A stretch of DNA of 64,000 nucleotides from an uncultured Armatimonadota bacterium. GTDB taxonomy: Bacteria; Armatimonadota; Fimbriimonadia; Fimbriimonadales; Fimbriimonadaceae. Numbering within the stretch: the first letter of the stretch is position 1; each line of letters starts with the position of its first letter. The notes beneath the pieces are model-generated. The model was given only the letters and a program-made list of their open reading frames with translations. It ran no database searches and was not told the origin of the DNA. Location of the stretch: assembly GCA_903833215.1 (NCBI GenBank), contig CAILEM010000067.1, positions 89,873 through 153,872 of the forward strand, read 5' to 3'. This document shows positions 7,953 through 16,207 of the stretch, in pieces. The position numbers and the translations under genes were made by a program.

Positions 7953-8906
7953 CTACTGTCCCTCAAGGATTCGCTCAGCGCGCTCCCAAACAAGTGAATC
8001 AAGTCGAATGCCACTCGCCTTCACGTTCGCTTCAACTTGTTCGGCGCTCGTCGCACCGATAATAACGCTGCTCACCTGCTTCTGGCGAAGGCACCATCCC
8101 AGAGCAAACTCTGCCAATCCAAATCCTTGGGAAGCCGCAAAATCCTTGAGATTTTGCACACGAGTGAGGGTTTCGTCATCCATGAACCTCTTCATGAACA
8201 TGTTCGACGACGTGTCGGCCCCTCGGGAGCCCGTTGGCGCTAACTGACCAGGCAAGTACTTCCCGGTGAGTACACCCTGCGCCAGCGGAGAGAACACGAC
8301 GTTGCCAATCCCGAATTTTTCGCTGGCGGCGAGGACACCTTCCTCGATACCTCTCGTGAGCATGTTGTAGATCGGCTGGTTGCTTGCAGGCGGATTTGCA
8401 TTCAGTTCGCGAGCAGTGTGCACGAGGTCTGTGATCTGCTGTGCATTCCACTCACTAACGCCCCAGTACAAAACCTTGCCTGCTCGTACGAGATCATCGA
8501 TGGCTCGGACCGTCTCATCGAGGCTCGTTTCAGCATCGAAGCGATGGAACTGCATAATATCGATATATTCGATATCCAGCCGTTTCAACGAGTTGTGAAC
8601 CGACTCAAAAATATGTTTTCGCCCAAGGCCACGATCGTTCGGCCGGTCGCTCATGGGGAAATAGCATTTGGTCGCAATGACTAAGTCCTCTCGCTTGAGC
8701 CCCTTAATCGCCTTGCCAAGGGATTTCTCGGCCTCTCCATTGTTGTAGACATCGGCGGTATCGAAGAAATTCACACCGAGGTCAAACGATTTGCGAATGA
8801 TCTCTGTGGTCGATGCATCGTCGATCGATCTGCCATGAGTAAGCCAGCCGCCTACGGCAACTTCGCTGACCTTTACGTTGAATCGTCCTAGAGTGCGGTA
8901 GTTCAC
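7953..8906 (-). CDS. aldo/keto reductase
   Basis: A 317-aa NADPH-dependent oxidoreductase with a TIM barrel. It opens MNYRTLGRFNVKVSEVAVGG, typical of the AKR6/potassium-channel-beta and general-stress branch. The catalytic tetrad can be placed: Asp and Tyr in FDTADVYNNGEAE, Lys in LVIATKCYF and His in IMQFHRFD. The cofactor-binding C-terminal part contains SSVIIGATSAEQVEAN. The substrate is unknown; family members reduce a wide range of aldehydes and ketones. It sits directly upstream of the ACT-domain protein (1 nt between them) and could share a transcript with lysC and folP, although no pathway link is obvious. Confidence 0.92.
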   Translation of the reverse strand: MNYRTLGRFNVKVSEVAVGGWLTHGRSIDDASTTEIIRKSFDLGVNFFDTADVYNNGEAEKSLGKAIKGLKREDLVIATKCYFPMSDRPNDRGLGRKHIFESVHNSLKRLDIEYIDIMQFHRFDAETSLDETVRAIDDLVRAGKVLYWGVSEWNAQQITDLVHTARELNANPPASNQPIYNMLTRGIEEGVLAASEKFGIGNVVFSPLAQGVLTGKYLPGQLAPTGSRGADTSSNMFMKRFMDDETLTRVQNLKDFAASQGFGLAEFALGWCLRQKQVSSVIIGATSAEQVEANVKASGIRLDSLVWERAERILEGQ

Positions 8907-8957
8907 CCCAAAAGGTTACCCCCCGGGTGAACGAATGACTCACCGTGGCTCGACGGG

Positions 8958-10892
8958 CTACGGAATGCTGAACAGAATTCCGCGCTTGAAGCCCTTCACT
9001 GGCACAATTCGCTTTGCAGCCACCGCGTCGGCAAACAAAACCATCCACTTGTTTTCCCAGTTACCCAAAAGGTCGGCCCTCATGGTGCCGGTCCATGGTT
9101 CGGGTGCCTTCACCAACCCCATCGCCGCCACCCATTGGGTCACGAAAGCAGGATCCTTCACCAACGGGCTCGTACTGATGTAGATGTGGCTAAACCCGAG
9201 CTTCTTCATGGAATCCGCATAGGCCTCTCCTGTGTTAAGGGTGTCGTACGGAATCATCAGGCTATGGGGAGGATTCGCCCACACGTAGGGAACGTCCAAT
9301 AGGTAGCCAAACACTTCGTCATAAAGCGCGACTTTTCCGGTGCCAGCTTCTTTGTTAATGCCTTGGCTTGCCTCGTAGAATCCGACAAATTGAGTCTGGT
9401 AGTCCTCGGGAGAAACCTTTCCAAACGCCACTTGGCTCTGTAGTACAAACCTCTGGCTGTAAACGAGATAAAGGGAATAAGCTGCCTGGGCAATAACCGC
9501 GCCCATGAGTAACTTGCCGATTTTGATCCGTTCAATGTAACCACCTGCGAGGACCGCGAGGGGGACACAGAGTGGAACGACATAACGACTCTGTTCGCTC
9601 AAGAAGAACCACATGAGCATGCTTATCCCGACCACACTCAGCACTGACGATTCGAAGGGCTTGGCACGACCACAGACTGCCCATAGCAGCGCTGCAGCAA
9701 TCACGACAATTCCAATCGCTCCAAGCGGTGTGCCATTCCCATGCTTTTCGTCTGGATTCACATACCGGCCAGGCTGATATGCCAAACCAAGAACCGCATT
9801 ACCGATTTGCGTTGGCTTATGACGTGTCTCGATGGTTCCCGCCCCGAAATTCTGCTGCTCGTTGCGATAGACATCGGCCCGTCGTTGGTCCCAACCTTTC
9901 CCGCCCAAGTGCTCATAAAAGAACGGAAACACAGGATTGCCTGTCAAGACAACCGTCTTGACATACCAAGGACCAGCGATTGCCATCGCAACCAATCCCA
10001 CGAGGGCTGCCGATTTCAACCCACCTGCCTTTTTCTGTAGGGCAAAGGAGAGGGCCAATACAAAACAAACGACACCGATCGTCTGCAGCCCGGTGTACTT
10101 TGTTCCCGCCGCAAACCCCAAGAACACCGCAGAGAGGAACAAGTTGGCACGCGCTTCAGAATTCAGGATGAATCTGGCAGCAAACAAAATCCCCAGGCCG
10201 CCATAGAGTCCGTGCGGAACGTCAATGTAGCCTGTTCCACTCTCCCAAGCGACGACGGGCACGGTAACAAATGTGAGCGCCGCCCACCAGCCGGCAATTC
10301 CTCCGTAACGACTGCGCGCCAATCCAAATATTGCGATCAAGCCAGAGAGTAAAAACGTGAGCGTAAATGCCTTCGCTCCACTTTGACCACCCCAAGTTAG
10401 GCCCCAGATAAACAGCCCTTCTACCGTCGATGGAAAATTGCTATGGTGGATGAACGGGATGTACTGAATTTGGCCAGCTTGCATCCAAAGCTTGGGCACG
10501 GCTAAGTGATAGGCCAGAGTATCCCAATCAAGAGTGTCGCTTGGGGCAAGCGCCCCGACGAGCGCAAATACAAATGCGATGCCAATCGCAAACAGGAATA
10601 ACAGGGTGGCGCCTTGTGGCTTTTCAATTTTGAAACGGCCCTCACCAAAGCTCTTGATCACAGGGATGAACCCCGCTAGCGCTGCCAAGCCAACGACCCC
10701 GAGACCCCACTTCAATCCGCCCGGTAGCAGACCAACACCAAGCGTAAGGAGTCCTAATCCACCAAGCCCGACGAGCCCGTGAACGCCTATCGCTTCGGCG
10801 GGGTCCTGTTCACGGGTCCACCTTCCAACTAAGAACTGACCCACCCCCATCGCCCCAATTGCGAACACAAAGGTGATCAAAACTCCGACCAT
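8958..10892 (-). CDS. multi-spanning membrane protein, GT39/ArnT-like glycosyltransferase
   Basis: A 644-aa integral membrane protein with around 12 hydrophobic segments and a C-terminal soluble part of about 130 residues. The first loop after helix 4-5 contains SDTLDWDTLAYHLAVPKLW. An acidic DxxxYH loop in this position is characteristic of GT-C fold glycosyltransferases (GT39/PMT, ArnT, GT83), where the acidic residue is catalytic. Later features such as SGTGYIDVPHGLYGG and AAGTKYTGLQ fit the same superfamily. It would transfer a sugar from a polyprenyl-phosphate donor to a lipid or protein on the outer face of the membrane. Donor and acceptor are unknown. It is divergent from rpsR. Confidence 0.75.
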   Translation of the reverse strand: MVGVLITFVFAIGAMGVGQFLVGRWTREQDPAEAIGVHGLVGLGGLGLLTLGVGLLPGGLKWGLGVVGLAALAGFIPVIKSFGEGRFKIEKPQGATLLFLFAIGIAFVFALVGALAPSDTLDWDTLAYHLAVPKLWMQAGQIQYIPFIHHSNFPSTVEGLFIWGLTWGGQSGAKAFTLTFLLSGLIAIFGLARSRYGGIAGWWAALTFVTVPVVAWESGTGYIDVPHGLYGGLGILFAARFILNSEARANLFLSAVFLGFAAGTKYTGLQTIGVVCFVLALSFALQKKAGGLKSAALVGLVAMAIAGPWYVKTVVLTGNPVFPFFYEHLGGKGWDQRRADVYRNEQQNFGAGTIETRHKPTQIGNAVLGLAYQPGRYVNPDEKHGNGTPLGAIGIVVIAAALLWAVCGRAKPFESSVLSVVGISMLMWFFLSEQSRYVVPLCVPLAVLAGGYIERIKIGKLLMGAVIAQAAYSLYLVYSQRFVLQSQVAFGKVSPEDYQTQFVGFYEASQGINKEAGTGKVALYDEVFGYLLDVPYVWANPPHSLMIPYDTLNTGEAYADSMKKLGFSHIYISTSPLVKDPAFVTQWVAAMGLVKAPEPWTGTMRADLLGNWENKWMVLFADAVAAKRIVPVKGFKRGILFSIP

Positions 10893-10943
10893 GGTGCATT
10901 ATGATCGAGGAGAGCTATGTGCGCGCCTTAGGGGCTGTACGTA

Positions 10944-10952
10944 TGCTATACT
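10944..10952 (+). promoter_or_regulatory. extended -10 promoter for rpsR
   Basis: TGC followed by TATACT (TG at 10944-10945, hexamer at 10947-10952) matches the extended -10 form (TGn plus TATAAT with one mismatch). No good -35 is visible, which such promoters tolerate. The leader to the rpsR start at 10999 would be about 40 nt and includes a small hairpin (GGGT/ACCC around a T-rich loop, near 10967-10978). Confidence 0.5.
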
Positions 10953-10998
10953 TCCTATTCAGCGCGGGTTTTTACCCGGGGAACGACCTAGAACAGAG

Positions 10999-11424
10999 AT
11001 GAGCGAAGAGACACAGAGACCACAACGTGGGGATAACGGCGGCGACCGGCTTGCTATCCCGCGCGCAGACAAAGATGCGATGGAGGGTGGCCCCCGCTTT
11101 AAGGGCAAGCGCCGCCGCAAAGTCAGCTACTTGACTGCCAACAAGATTTATTACGTCGACTACAAGGAAGTTAATATCCTCCGCCGCTTCCTAAACGATC
11201 GCGCGAAGATCCTTCCAAGCAGACAGAGCGGTAACACCGCCGGTCAGCAAAGAATGATTGCCGAAGCAATTCGCAGAGCACGAGAAATGGCTCTCCTGCC
11301 ATACGCAATCCAGGAAATGGGATCTGACCGACGTGAGTACGGTCGAGGTCGAGAGCGATATGCTCCACGACAGTCCGAGCAGCAGCAGCAACAGCAGCAG
11401 GCTCCTCAGGCTGACAAAGAGTAA
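10999..11424 (+). CDS. rpsR: small ribosomal subunit protein bS18, with N- and C-terminal extensions
   Basis: The S18 core is at about residues 32-100 of a 141-aa protein. It holds RRKVSYLTANKIYYVDYKEV, then ILPSRQSGNTAGQQR and AEAIRRAREMALLPYA, which match the 16S-binding part of bS18. Usual bS18 is about 75-90 aa. Here a charged N-terminal extension of about 35 residues and a C-terminal tail of about 40 residues (basic, then a run of seven Gln encoded by CAG/CAA repeats near 11380-11400) are added. I chose ATG 10999 because it lies after the promoter; the open frame continues upstream to 10873, but that part overlaps the promoter and the divergent gene. There is no rpsF, ssb or rplI beside it. 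A strong terminator follows. Confidence 0.93.
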   Translation: MSEETQRPQRGDNGGDRLAIPRADKDAMEGGPRFKGKRRRKVSYLTANKIYYVDYKEVNILRRFLNDRAKILPSRQSGNTAGQQRMIAEAIRRAREMALLPYAIQEMGSDRREYGRGRERYAPRQSEQQQQQQQAPQADKE

Positions 11425-11439
11425 ATCAAGACAGCTTGA

Positions 11440-11475
11440 AGCGGCTCTAGATTCATTATCTAGAGCCGCTTTTTT
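11440..11475 (+). terminator. intrinsic terminator after rpsR
   Basis: A perfect 11-bp stem, AGCGGCTCTAG (11440-11450) with CTAGAGCCGCT (11460-11470), a 9-nt loop, and then a T run at 11471-11475. The T tract exists only on the plus strand, so it serves rpsR and not the convergent arginase gene. Confidence 0.9.
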
Positions 11476-11495
11476 ATGCCTAATCTTGGGACTGA

Positions 11496-12425
11496 CTAGA
11501 GAATCGTCTTCCCAAAGAGCGATGCAATCCACTCGACGGCCATTTTCGCTGTTTGGTTCTGGGTATCGAAGAGCGGATTGGTCTCCACCAAATCAACTCC
11601 AACCAGTCGGTAGGGGCACCCTCTGGCGTCGAGAGCCTCGTGAATAAGCTCTGCCATTAGGTGAGCCTCACGATAAGTCAGCCCTCCCCGAACTCCGGTC
11701 CCGGTTCCGGGTGCAAGCATCGGATCAAGAACATCCACGTCGAAGGATATCCAGAGTTGTCGCACCCCAGATTGTCGAAGGCATTCGTCAATCTGGGAGA
11801 CTGTTGTCTCGATCCCGCGACGGTCGATGTCATGCATGGTAATAGCGCAGCCAGTTAGCCGAGCTCGTTCAGCAGGGTCAACGTCACGAAGGCCATACCA
11901 AACAGTGGCCCCGAGGTCTAAGGGCCTTGCTTGGCCAAGAGTCGTGAGGAGTTCATTCCATTCCTCATCGACCTGACCGGATTCTCCACTAGGCATTCCC
12001 GCCAACGCAGCCAAAGGCATCCCGTGGAGGTTTCCCGAGGATGTTGTGCCTGGTGAATTGATATCGGCGTGGGCATCGATCCAGAGGAGTCCCAGGTCGC
12101 CCTCAAAGCACTCGAGTGCGGCACTAACTCCGCCAACAGCCAAGGTGTGTTCGCCACCCAGGACCACAGGTATTCGACCGTTCTTGAGCGTTTCTAGAGC
12201 ACTCAACCTGAGTTCTGTCACACAAGATAGGAGGGGACGAAAGCTGCGCAATCCAGCTGACTCAGGATCTTCGGTAGAAACGCGAATATCCCCCTTGTCG
12301 GCAACACTAAAATTCAACGACTCGAGTTCTTCGACAAGACCCGCCAAACGAATCGCAGCCGGCCCCAACCGACTCCCCAATCGCTTACCGCAAAGGTCAA
12401 AAGGCGCCCCAATGACATCAATCAC
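11496..12425 (-). CDS. rocF: arginase (ureohydrolase family)
   Basis: A 309-aa Mn-dependent ureohydrolase, likely hydrolysing arginine to ornithine and urea in the cytoplasm. All three metal-binding signatures are visible: GGEHTLAVG, WIDAHADINSP and SFDVDVLDPMLAPGTGT. The extended form DAHADINSPGTTSSGNLHG (Asn and the SGN-HG loop) is the arginase rather than the agmatinase version of the motif, and IDVIGAPFDLCGKRLGSRLGP (first part) is the typical arginase N terminus. The length matches RocF (about 300). No ornithine or proline genes adjoin it, so the pathway context is not given. It is convergent with rpsR across the terminator. Confidence 0.9.
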   Translation of the reverse strand: MIDVIGAPFDLCGKRLGSRLGPAAIRLAGLVEELESLNFSVADKGDIRVSTEDPESAGLRSFRPLLSCVTELRLSALETLKNGRIPVVLGGEHTLAVGGVSAALECFEGDLGLLWIDAHADINSPGTTSSGNLHGMPLAALAGMPSGESGQVDEEWNELLTTLGQARPLDLGATVWYGLRDVDPAERARLTGCAITMHDIDRRGIETTVSQIDECLRQSGVRQLWISFDVDVLDPMLAPGTGTGVRGGLTYREAHLMAELIHEALDARGCPYRLVGVDLVETNPLFDTQNQTAKMAVEWIASLFGKTIL

Positions 12426-12569
12426 GGCCCAGTGTAGCGCATGACAAAGAACGGATCAACCCATCTGTTGTTCAATCAAATCCGCTTGACGCGAAACGTT
12501 GTTCATATCCACATGATCAGCCCACCTTGCTCCTCATAACTTGTCAGGCTGGGCAGTAAACTGTGCCCC

Positions 12570-13136
12570 ATGCGTGTTGGAGTCATCGCGATTCAGGGCG
12601 ATTTTGAAAAGCATGTGAACGCCCTTCGGAATTGTGGTGTCAGCGGTCTAGAGGTCATTGAGGCGAGAACGCCCGAAGATCTTGCATCGGTGGATCGGGC
12701 CATTATTCCAGGTGGGGAGAGCACTACTGTCGGCCTTTTGATGCAGCGCTACGGCATGGGGGATGCCCTTAAATCTGCCGCCCAGGATGGAATGCCGATC
12801 TGGGGTACCTGCATGGGCATGATCCTCATGGCGCAAACAATTGTTGGCAGAGAACAGTTTAGTTTGGGGCTCCTAAACATCGAAGTACGTCGAAACGCCT
12901 TTGGTGCCCAGATCAACAGCTTTGAAGATGAAGTCAAAGTGGTTGGCCTTGATGAGCCTGTCCTCGGCGTGTTTATTCGCGCACCGGTGGTTTCAAAAAT
13001 CAATGAGCCAGCGGAGGTGTTGGCAAAGTATCGTGGCCATGTTGTTGGGGTTCGGCAAGGAAATCTACTTGGGACTTCATTCCACCCAGAACTTACCGAC
13101 GACACCCGGCTTCACCGTTATTTTCTTGAAATTTAA
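12570..13136 (+). CDS. pdxT: pyridoxal 5'-phosphate synthase, glutaminase subunit
   Basis: A 188-aa class I glutamine amidotransferase. It supplies ammonia from glutamine to PdxS in the ribose-5-phosphate-dependent route to PLP. Motifs are the start RVGVIAIQGDFEKHVNAL, IIPGGESTTV (the PdxT oxyanion/Gln-binding GGEST), IWGTCMGMI with the nucleophilic Cys, and TSFHPELTDDTRLH with the His and Glu of the triad. The length is that of PdxT. pdxS, normally adjacent, is not in this window. The gene stands alone on the plus strand; its stop overlaps the convergent 13133-14179 gene by 4 nt. Confidence 0.95.
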   Translation: MRVGVIAIQGDFEKHVNALRNCGVSGLEVIEARTPEDLASVDRAIIPGGESTTVGLLMQRYGMGDALKSAAQDGMPIWGTCMGMILMAQTIVGREQFSLGLLNIEVRRNAFGAQINSFEDEVKVVGLDEPVLGVFIRAPVVSKINEPAEVLAKYRGHVVGVRQGNLLGTSFHPELTDDTRLHRYFLEI

Positions 13137-14179
13137 CCAGCCTCTGCCTTTTTACCGTTCACGAAGATTCCGTCTTTGACCAACGGGAGCAAGGCCTCAA
13201 GTGGAACGTACAAAGCGCCACTTAACTCAAGCACGGTCCTTGGAAGATCAAACCGCTTTCCATCGAGCCGGGCACTCCGAGAGTTAAGCGTCAAGGTTAG
13301 GCTCTGTCCCGAACCATCGATACGAATCGTCCTATCTGGGCCACGTTCCATTTCTAGTTGGAGTTTTGCTACCGATGGCTCTAAGGCAACCATTACCGTT
13401 GTGCCGATATAGAACGGGAGCATCCGAGATGGGTAATCGATTATTTGGCCCCGAAAGGAAATCTGGATATCAATCTGCGATGAGTGGTCATTGACCCTCA
13501 TCGAGCCGCCTCGAACTGGATCCGCCATTCGTCGGTCAAGCCGCCGATTGATTTCAAATCTTTGGGGCGGAGCTGAATAGTCGATCAGCACGTCGCGATT
13601 GATCAAGGCACCAAACTTATCACCCGCACCGATGATGACGTTACTGTCTCTAGACCACTGCTCTTCTGCAACTGAATTTCCCGTAATCGTGCCAACCATC
13701 GCCCCAGTGACTCTTCGATGGAAGAGTGAACCAATGATGAATCCCCCAATCGCACCTCCAAAGATATCACTCTGCTGCCTGCGGATATCCGATTTGGCGA
13801 CGAGGTGACCGTCTGACAGGCGATTCATATAGCGGTCATCCAGTGCCAAAGGAGAGGCATCCAAGGGGACGCGTGATCGATCGGGAAGCAGAATATCTGT
13901 AAAGTGGAGATCCAAGCTAGCCGGGTGATTGCCTTTAGCCGGACGCACCCGATCAATTCGACCGCGCAGTGCAGTACCCATTGGCAATTGATCCGAATCC
14001 GCAACACGTACTGTGAAAAAATCGCCTGGTCTGGTTTGATTCAGAGTCAGGCTGGCTTCAAAGACAACAGGAAGCACGTTATCCCGACGAAGCTGATAAG
14101 TATTGCCACGGGCCCCAATTGGCAGTGTCACTAGCGCAGCAATCCCTAAAGCACTCGCTGTTAAGCGAAGGTCAGTCAT
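13133..14179 (-). CDS. secreted protein with glycine-zipper and copper-amine-oxidase-N-like domain
   Basis: A 348-aa protein with a signal peptide (hydrophobic ALGIAALVTLPIGARG, residues 9-24). Residues about 25-125 form a beta-rich domain. A glycine-rich membrane-associating segment follows (DIFGGAIGGFIIGSLFHRR, then GAMVGTITGNS), which looks like a glycine-zipper. The C-terminal about 110 residues, with MLPFYIGTTVMVALEPSV, LNSRSARLDGKRFDLP and LYVPLEALLPLV, have the two-repeat pattern of the copper-amine-oxidase N-terminal-like (stalk) domain common in secreted bacterial proteins. No catalytic site is recognised. It lies 42 nt downstream of ribD on the same strand and may be the last gene of that cluster. 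Confidence 0.7.
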   Translation of the reverse strand: MTDLRLTASALGIAALVTLPIGARGNTYQLRRDNVLPVVFEASLTLNQTRPGDFFTVRVADSDQLPMGTALRGRIDRVRPAKGNHPASLDLHFTDILLPDRSRVPLDASPLALDDRYMNRLSDGHLVAKSDIRRQQSDIFGGAIGGFIIGSLFHRRVTGAMVGTITGNSVAEEQWSRDSNVIIGAGDKFGALINRDVLIDYSAPPQRFEINRRLDRRMADPVRGGSMRVNDHSSQIDIQISFRGQIIDYPSRMLPFYIGTTVMVALEPSVAKLQLEMERGPDRTIRIDGSGQSLTLTLNSRSARLDGKRFDLPRTVLELSGALYVPLEALLPLVKDGIFVNGKKAEAG

Positions 14180-14221
14180 GTTCGATCTCCTCTCCTAGAG
14201 GCTTATATCGAAATGGACGAC

Positions 14222-15271
14222 CTAGAAGTTTCCACGTTCCGGACGAAGTGAAATTTGTACATCAACTTTCAACTTTTTTATCGACGCGACTTGGAACGAA
14301 GGGGCTTCATCGACTCGGAGGAACTCTGGCAATTCGATCCAGGTGGCACCAGAACCAAGAACTTTCGGCGCGACGAATAACTCTATGCGATCAACCAGGT
14401 CCGCCTGGAGGAATCGCGAATGAGTTACCGCTCCACCTTCGATGAGAACTCCCATGATTCCAGCTTTAAAAAGCATCGCGCAAAGATCCTTGGGGTCGAA
14501 CCCTTGCCCTCCTGCCTTGAGTCCAAGTTTTCCCTCAATGAGATGAAGTGTCGGGGCAGCCGCATCGAATACTTGTCGGTCTGATGTCAGTTTCCCCTGC
14601 GGGTCTAGCACAACCCGCATCGGCTGATTCACAACTCCGGGAATTCTCGCCGTAAGGGCCGGATTATCTTTCTCAACGGTATTTCTTCCAACAAGCACTG
14701 CCCCACAAAGTGCTCTCAACCGATGAGCTTGTTTTCGCGCATCGGGTGCCGTTATCCATTGGCTTTCTCCGTTGGGCAGTGCAATACGTCCATCCAACGA
14801 AATAGCAGCCTTCAAGGTGACAAAGCATCGCTTGAGGCGCATAGCAGTAAGGAATTGCTCGTTCTTTTCGGCGGCCTGAGATTCAAGGCAACCTGATATG
14901 ACCTCAACTCCATGTTCCTCCAGCCGAGACATGCCGCCTTGGGCACGAGGATTGGGGTCAAGGCATGCGATGACAACGCGCTTAATCTTTGCCGCCAGAA
15001 GAGCTTCGGAACAGGGAGGAGTACGACCGTGATGGTTGCAAGGCTCTAGGGTGACGTAGGCAGTTGCACCCGCTGCTTTGGCACCAGCCTGTTGAAGCGC
15101 AACAGCTTCGGCATGGGGCCCTCCTGCGTAGGAGTGGTAGCCTTCTCCCACGATTTCTTGGCCTTGGGCAATAACGCACCCAACGTGGGGGTTTGGCGCA
15201 GGATATCCCCCCATCGATAGCCGAATTGCCCGCCGCATGTGCCGGACATCTAGATCAGTCCAACGATTCAT
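14222..15271 (-). CDS. ribD: bifunctional diaminohydroxyphosphoribosylaminopyrimidine deaminase / reductase
   Basis: An approximately 349-aa enzyme carrying out the second and third steps of riboflavin synthesis. The N-terminal deaminase domain has the zinc ligands in GPHAEAVAL (HAE) and TLEPCNHHGRTPPCSEAL (PC...C). The C-terminal reductase domain begins CFVTLKAAISLDGRIA and includes AVLVGRNTVEKDNPALTAR and VLIEGGAVTHSRFL. I chose ATG 15271 because MNRWTDLDVRHMRRAI gives the standard RibD N terminus; the frame extends to 15310 within the upstream gene. It still overlaps the upstream membrane-protein gene by 17 nt. No other rib gene is adjacent. Confidence 0.93.
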   Translation of the reverse strand: MNRWTDLDVRHMRRAIRLSMGGYPAPNPHVGCVIAQGQEIVGEGYHSYAGGPHAEAVALQQAGAKAAGATAYVTLEPCNHHGRTPPCSEALLAAKIKRVVIACLDPNPRAQGGMSRLEEHGVEVISGCLESQAAEKNEQFLTAMRLKRCFVTLKAAISLDGRIALPNGESQWITAPDARKQAHRLRALCGAVLVGRNTVEKDNPALTARIPGVVNQPMRVVLDPQGKLTSDRQVFDAAAPTLHLIEGKLGLKAGGQGFDPKDLCAMLFKAGIMGVLIEGGAVTHSRFLQADLVDRIELFVAPKVLGSGATWIELPEFLRVDEAPSFQVASIKKLKVDVQISLRPERGNF

Positions 15272-15572
15272 TGCCAACATTTGCCTTCGCTTCTCGGTCC
15301 GCAATCGCACCTTGAATGAGGGCTTGCATGTTCTCCTGAGCCTGCCTGCGGTATTCCTCTTTGGCGAGGCGGGTCAATTTTATCGCCCCGAGTCCTGCTC
15401 CCGTTACGGTCAAAATGAGCAGGGCCGTAAAGCCCAAGGCTCGCTCACTATAAGCAAGGGCTTGCGCCCGCTTTGCCGGGTGATGGGGTGTAGGCCCGAC
15501 AATCAGCGGACGAGCGATCATCAGTGAAATGGTCGCAAGTAGCATGAGCGTCGTAAACGCCCTCAGCCACAC
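15255..15572 (-). CDS. small membrane protein of unknown function
   Basis: A 105-aa protein with two predicted transmembrane helices (residues about 5-24, LMLLATISLMIARPLIV, and about 46-65, GFTALLILTVTGAGLGAI) and a charged C-terminal helix (AKEEYRRQAQENMQALIQGA) that may be a short coiled coil. I do not recognise the family. It overlaps rpe upstream by 10 nt and ribD downstream by 17 nt, which supports it as a genuine coupled gene. Confidence 0.7.
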   Translation of the reverse strand: MWLRAFTTLMLLATISLMIARPLIVGPTPHHPAKRAQALAYSERALGFTALLILTVTGAGLGAIKLTRLAKEEYRRQAQENMQALIQGAIADREAKANVGNESLD

Positions 15573-16207
15573 TGCGACACCATCTCTTTGACCGAATCGG
15601 CAAGACAGCTTGCGCGCGCAAAATGACTCCCTACCACGAAAACGTTTGCTCCCGCAGCTTTTGCAACCGGTAGTGTCCGAGGATCGATTCCACCATCGAC
15701 TTCTATAAGAAGGTCTGGGCGCAGGTGCCGCAATCGAGCTACCTTGGCAAGGGTCGACTCAATAAAAGACTGCCCGCCCCAGCCTGGATTTACTGTCATG
15801 ACCAACGCGATGTCGATGATATCCAGAACGGGCTCAATGACTTCTACCGGCGTTCCTGGGTTGATGGCAATTCCTGCTTCCACCCCCATCGCCTTCAGGC
15901 TTTGAATCAGGCGATGACTGTGATGAGTTGCCTCGGCGTGGAAAATAATCCGACCACACCCGGCTTTGGCAAACGCCTCAAACTGCTTTTCTGGAGTTTC
16001 TACCATCAGGTGCGCTTCAAAAAGTGCGTCCACAGTGGGTCTCAAAGCACGCGCATATGCGTCACCAAACGTGATAGGAGGGACGAATTGTCCGTCCATG
16101 ACGTCCAGGTGAACGATGGTCGCACCGCTCGCGATCATGGTCGTAACTGACTCACGAAGATCTGTGAGGTCAAAAGATAATATTGAGGGCGCGAGCTCGC
16201 ATTTCAT
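15563..16207 (-). CDS. rpe: ribulose-phosphate 3-epimerase
   Basis: A 214-aa TIM-barrel enzyme that interconverts ribulose 5-phosphate and xylulose 5-phosphate in the pentose phosphate pathway. The motifs are APSILSFDLTDL at the N terminus, HLDVMDGQFVPPITFGD (metal ligands His and Asp), EAHLMVETPE, IDIALVMTVNPGWGGQSFI (the Rpe phosphate-binding signature) and IEVDGGIDPRTLP with the second catalytic Asp. The length matches Rpe (210-220). It overlaps the upstream PASTA kinase gene by 4 nt. A PASTA kinase next to rpe is a familiar gene neighbourhood in many bacteria. Confidence 0.95.
   Translation of the reverse strand: MKCELAPSILSFDLTDLRESVTTMIASGATIVHLDVMDGQFVPPITFGDAYARALRPTVDALFEAHLMVETPEKQFEAFAKAGCGRIIFHAEATHHSHRLIQSLKAMGVEAGIAINPGTPVEVIEPVLDIIDIALVMTVNPGWGGQSFIESTLAKVARLRHLRPDLLIEVDGGIDPRTLPVAKAAGANVFVVGSHFARASCLADSVKEMVSQCG

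Noticed and set aside
10873..10998. N-terminal extension of rpsR to the upstream ATG
   Set aside because: It would overlap the divergent membrane-protein start and the extended -10 promoter; residues there are unlike bS18.
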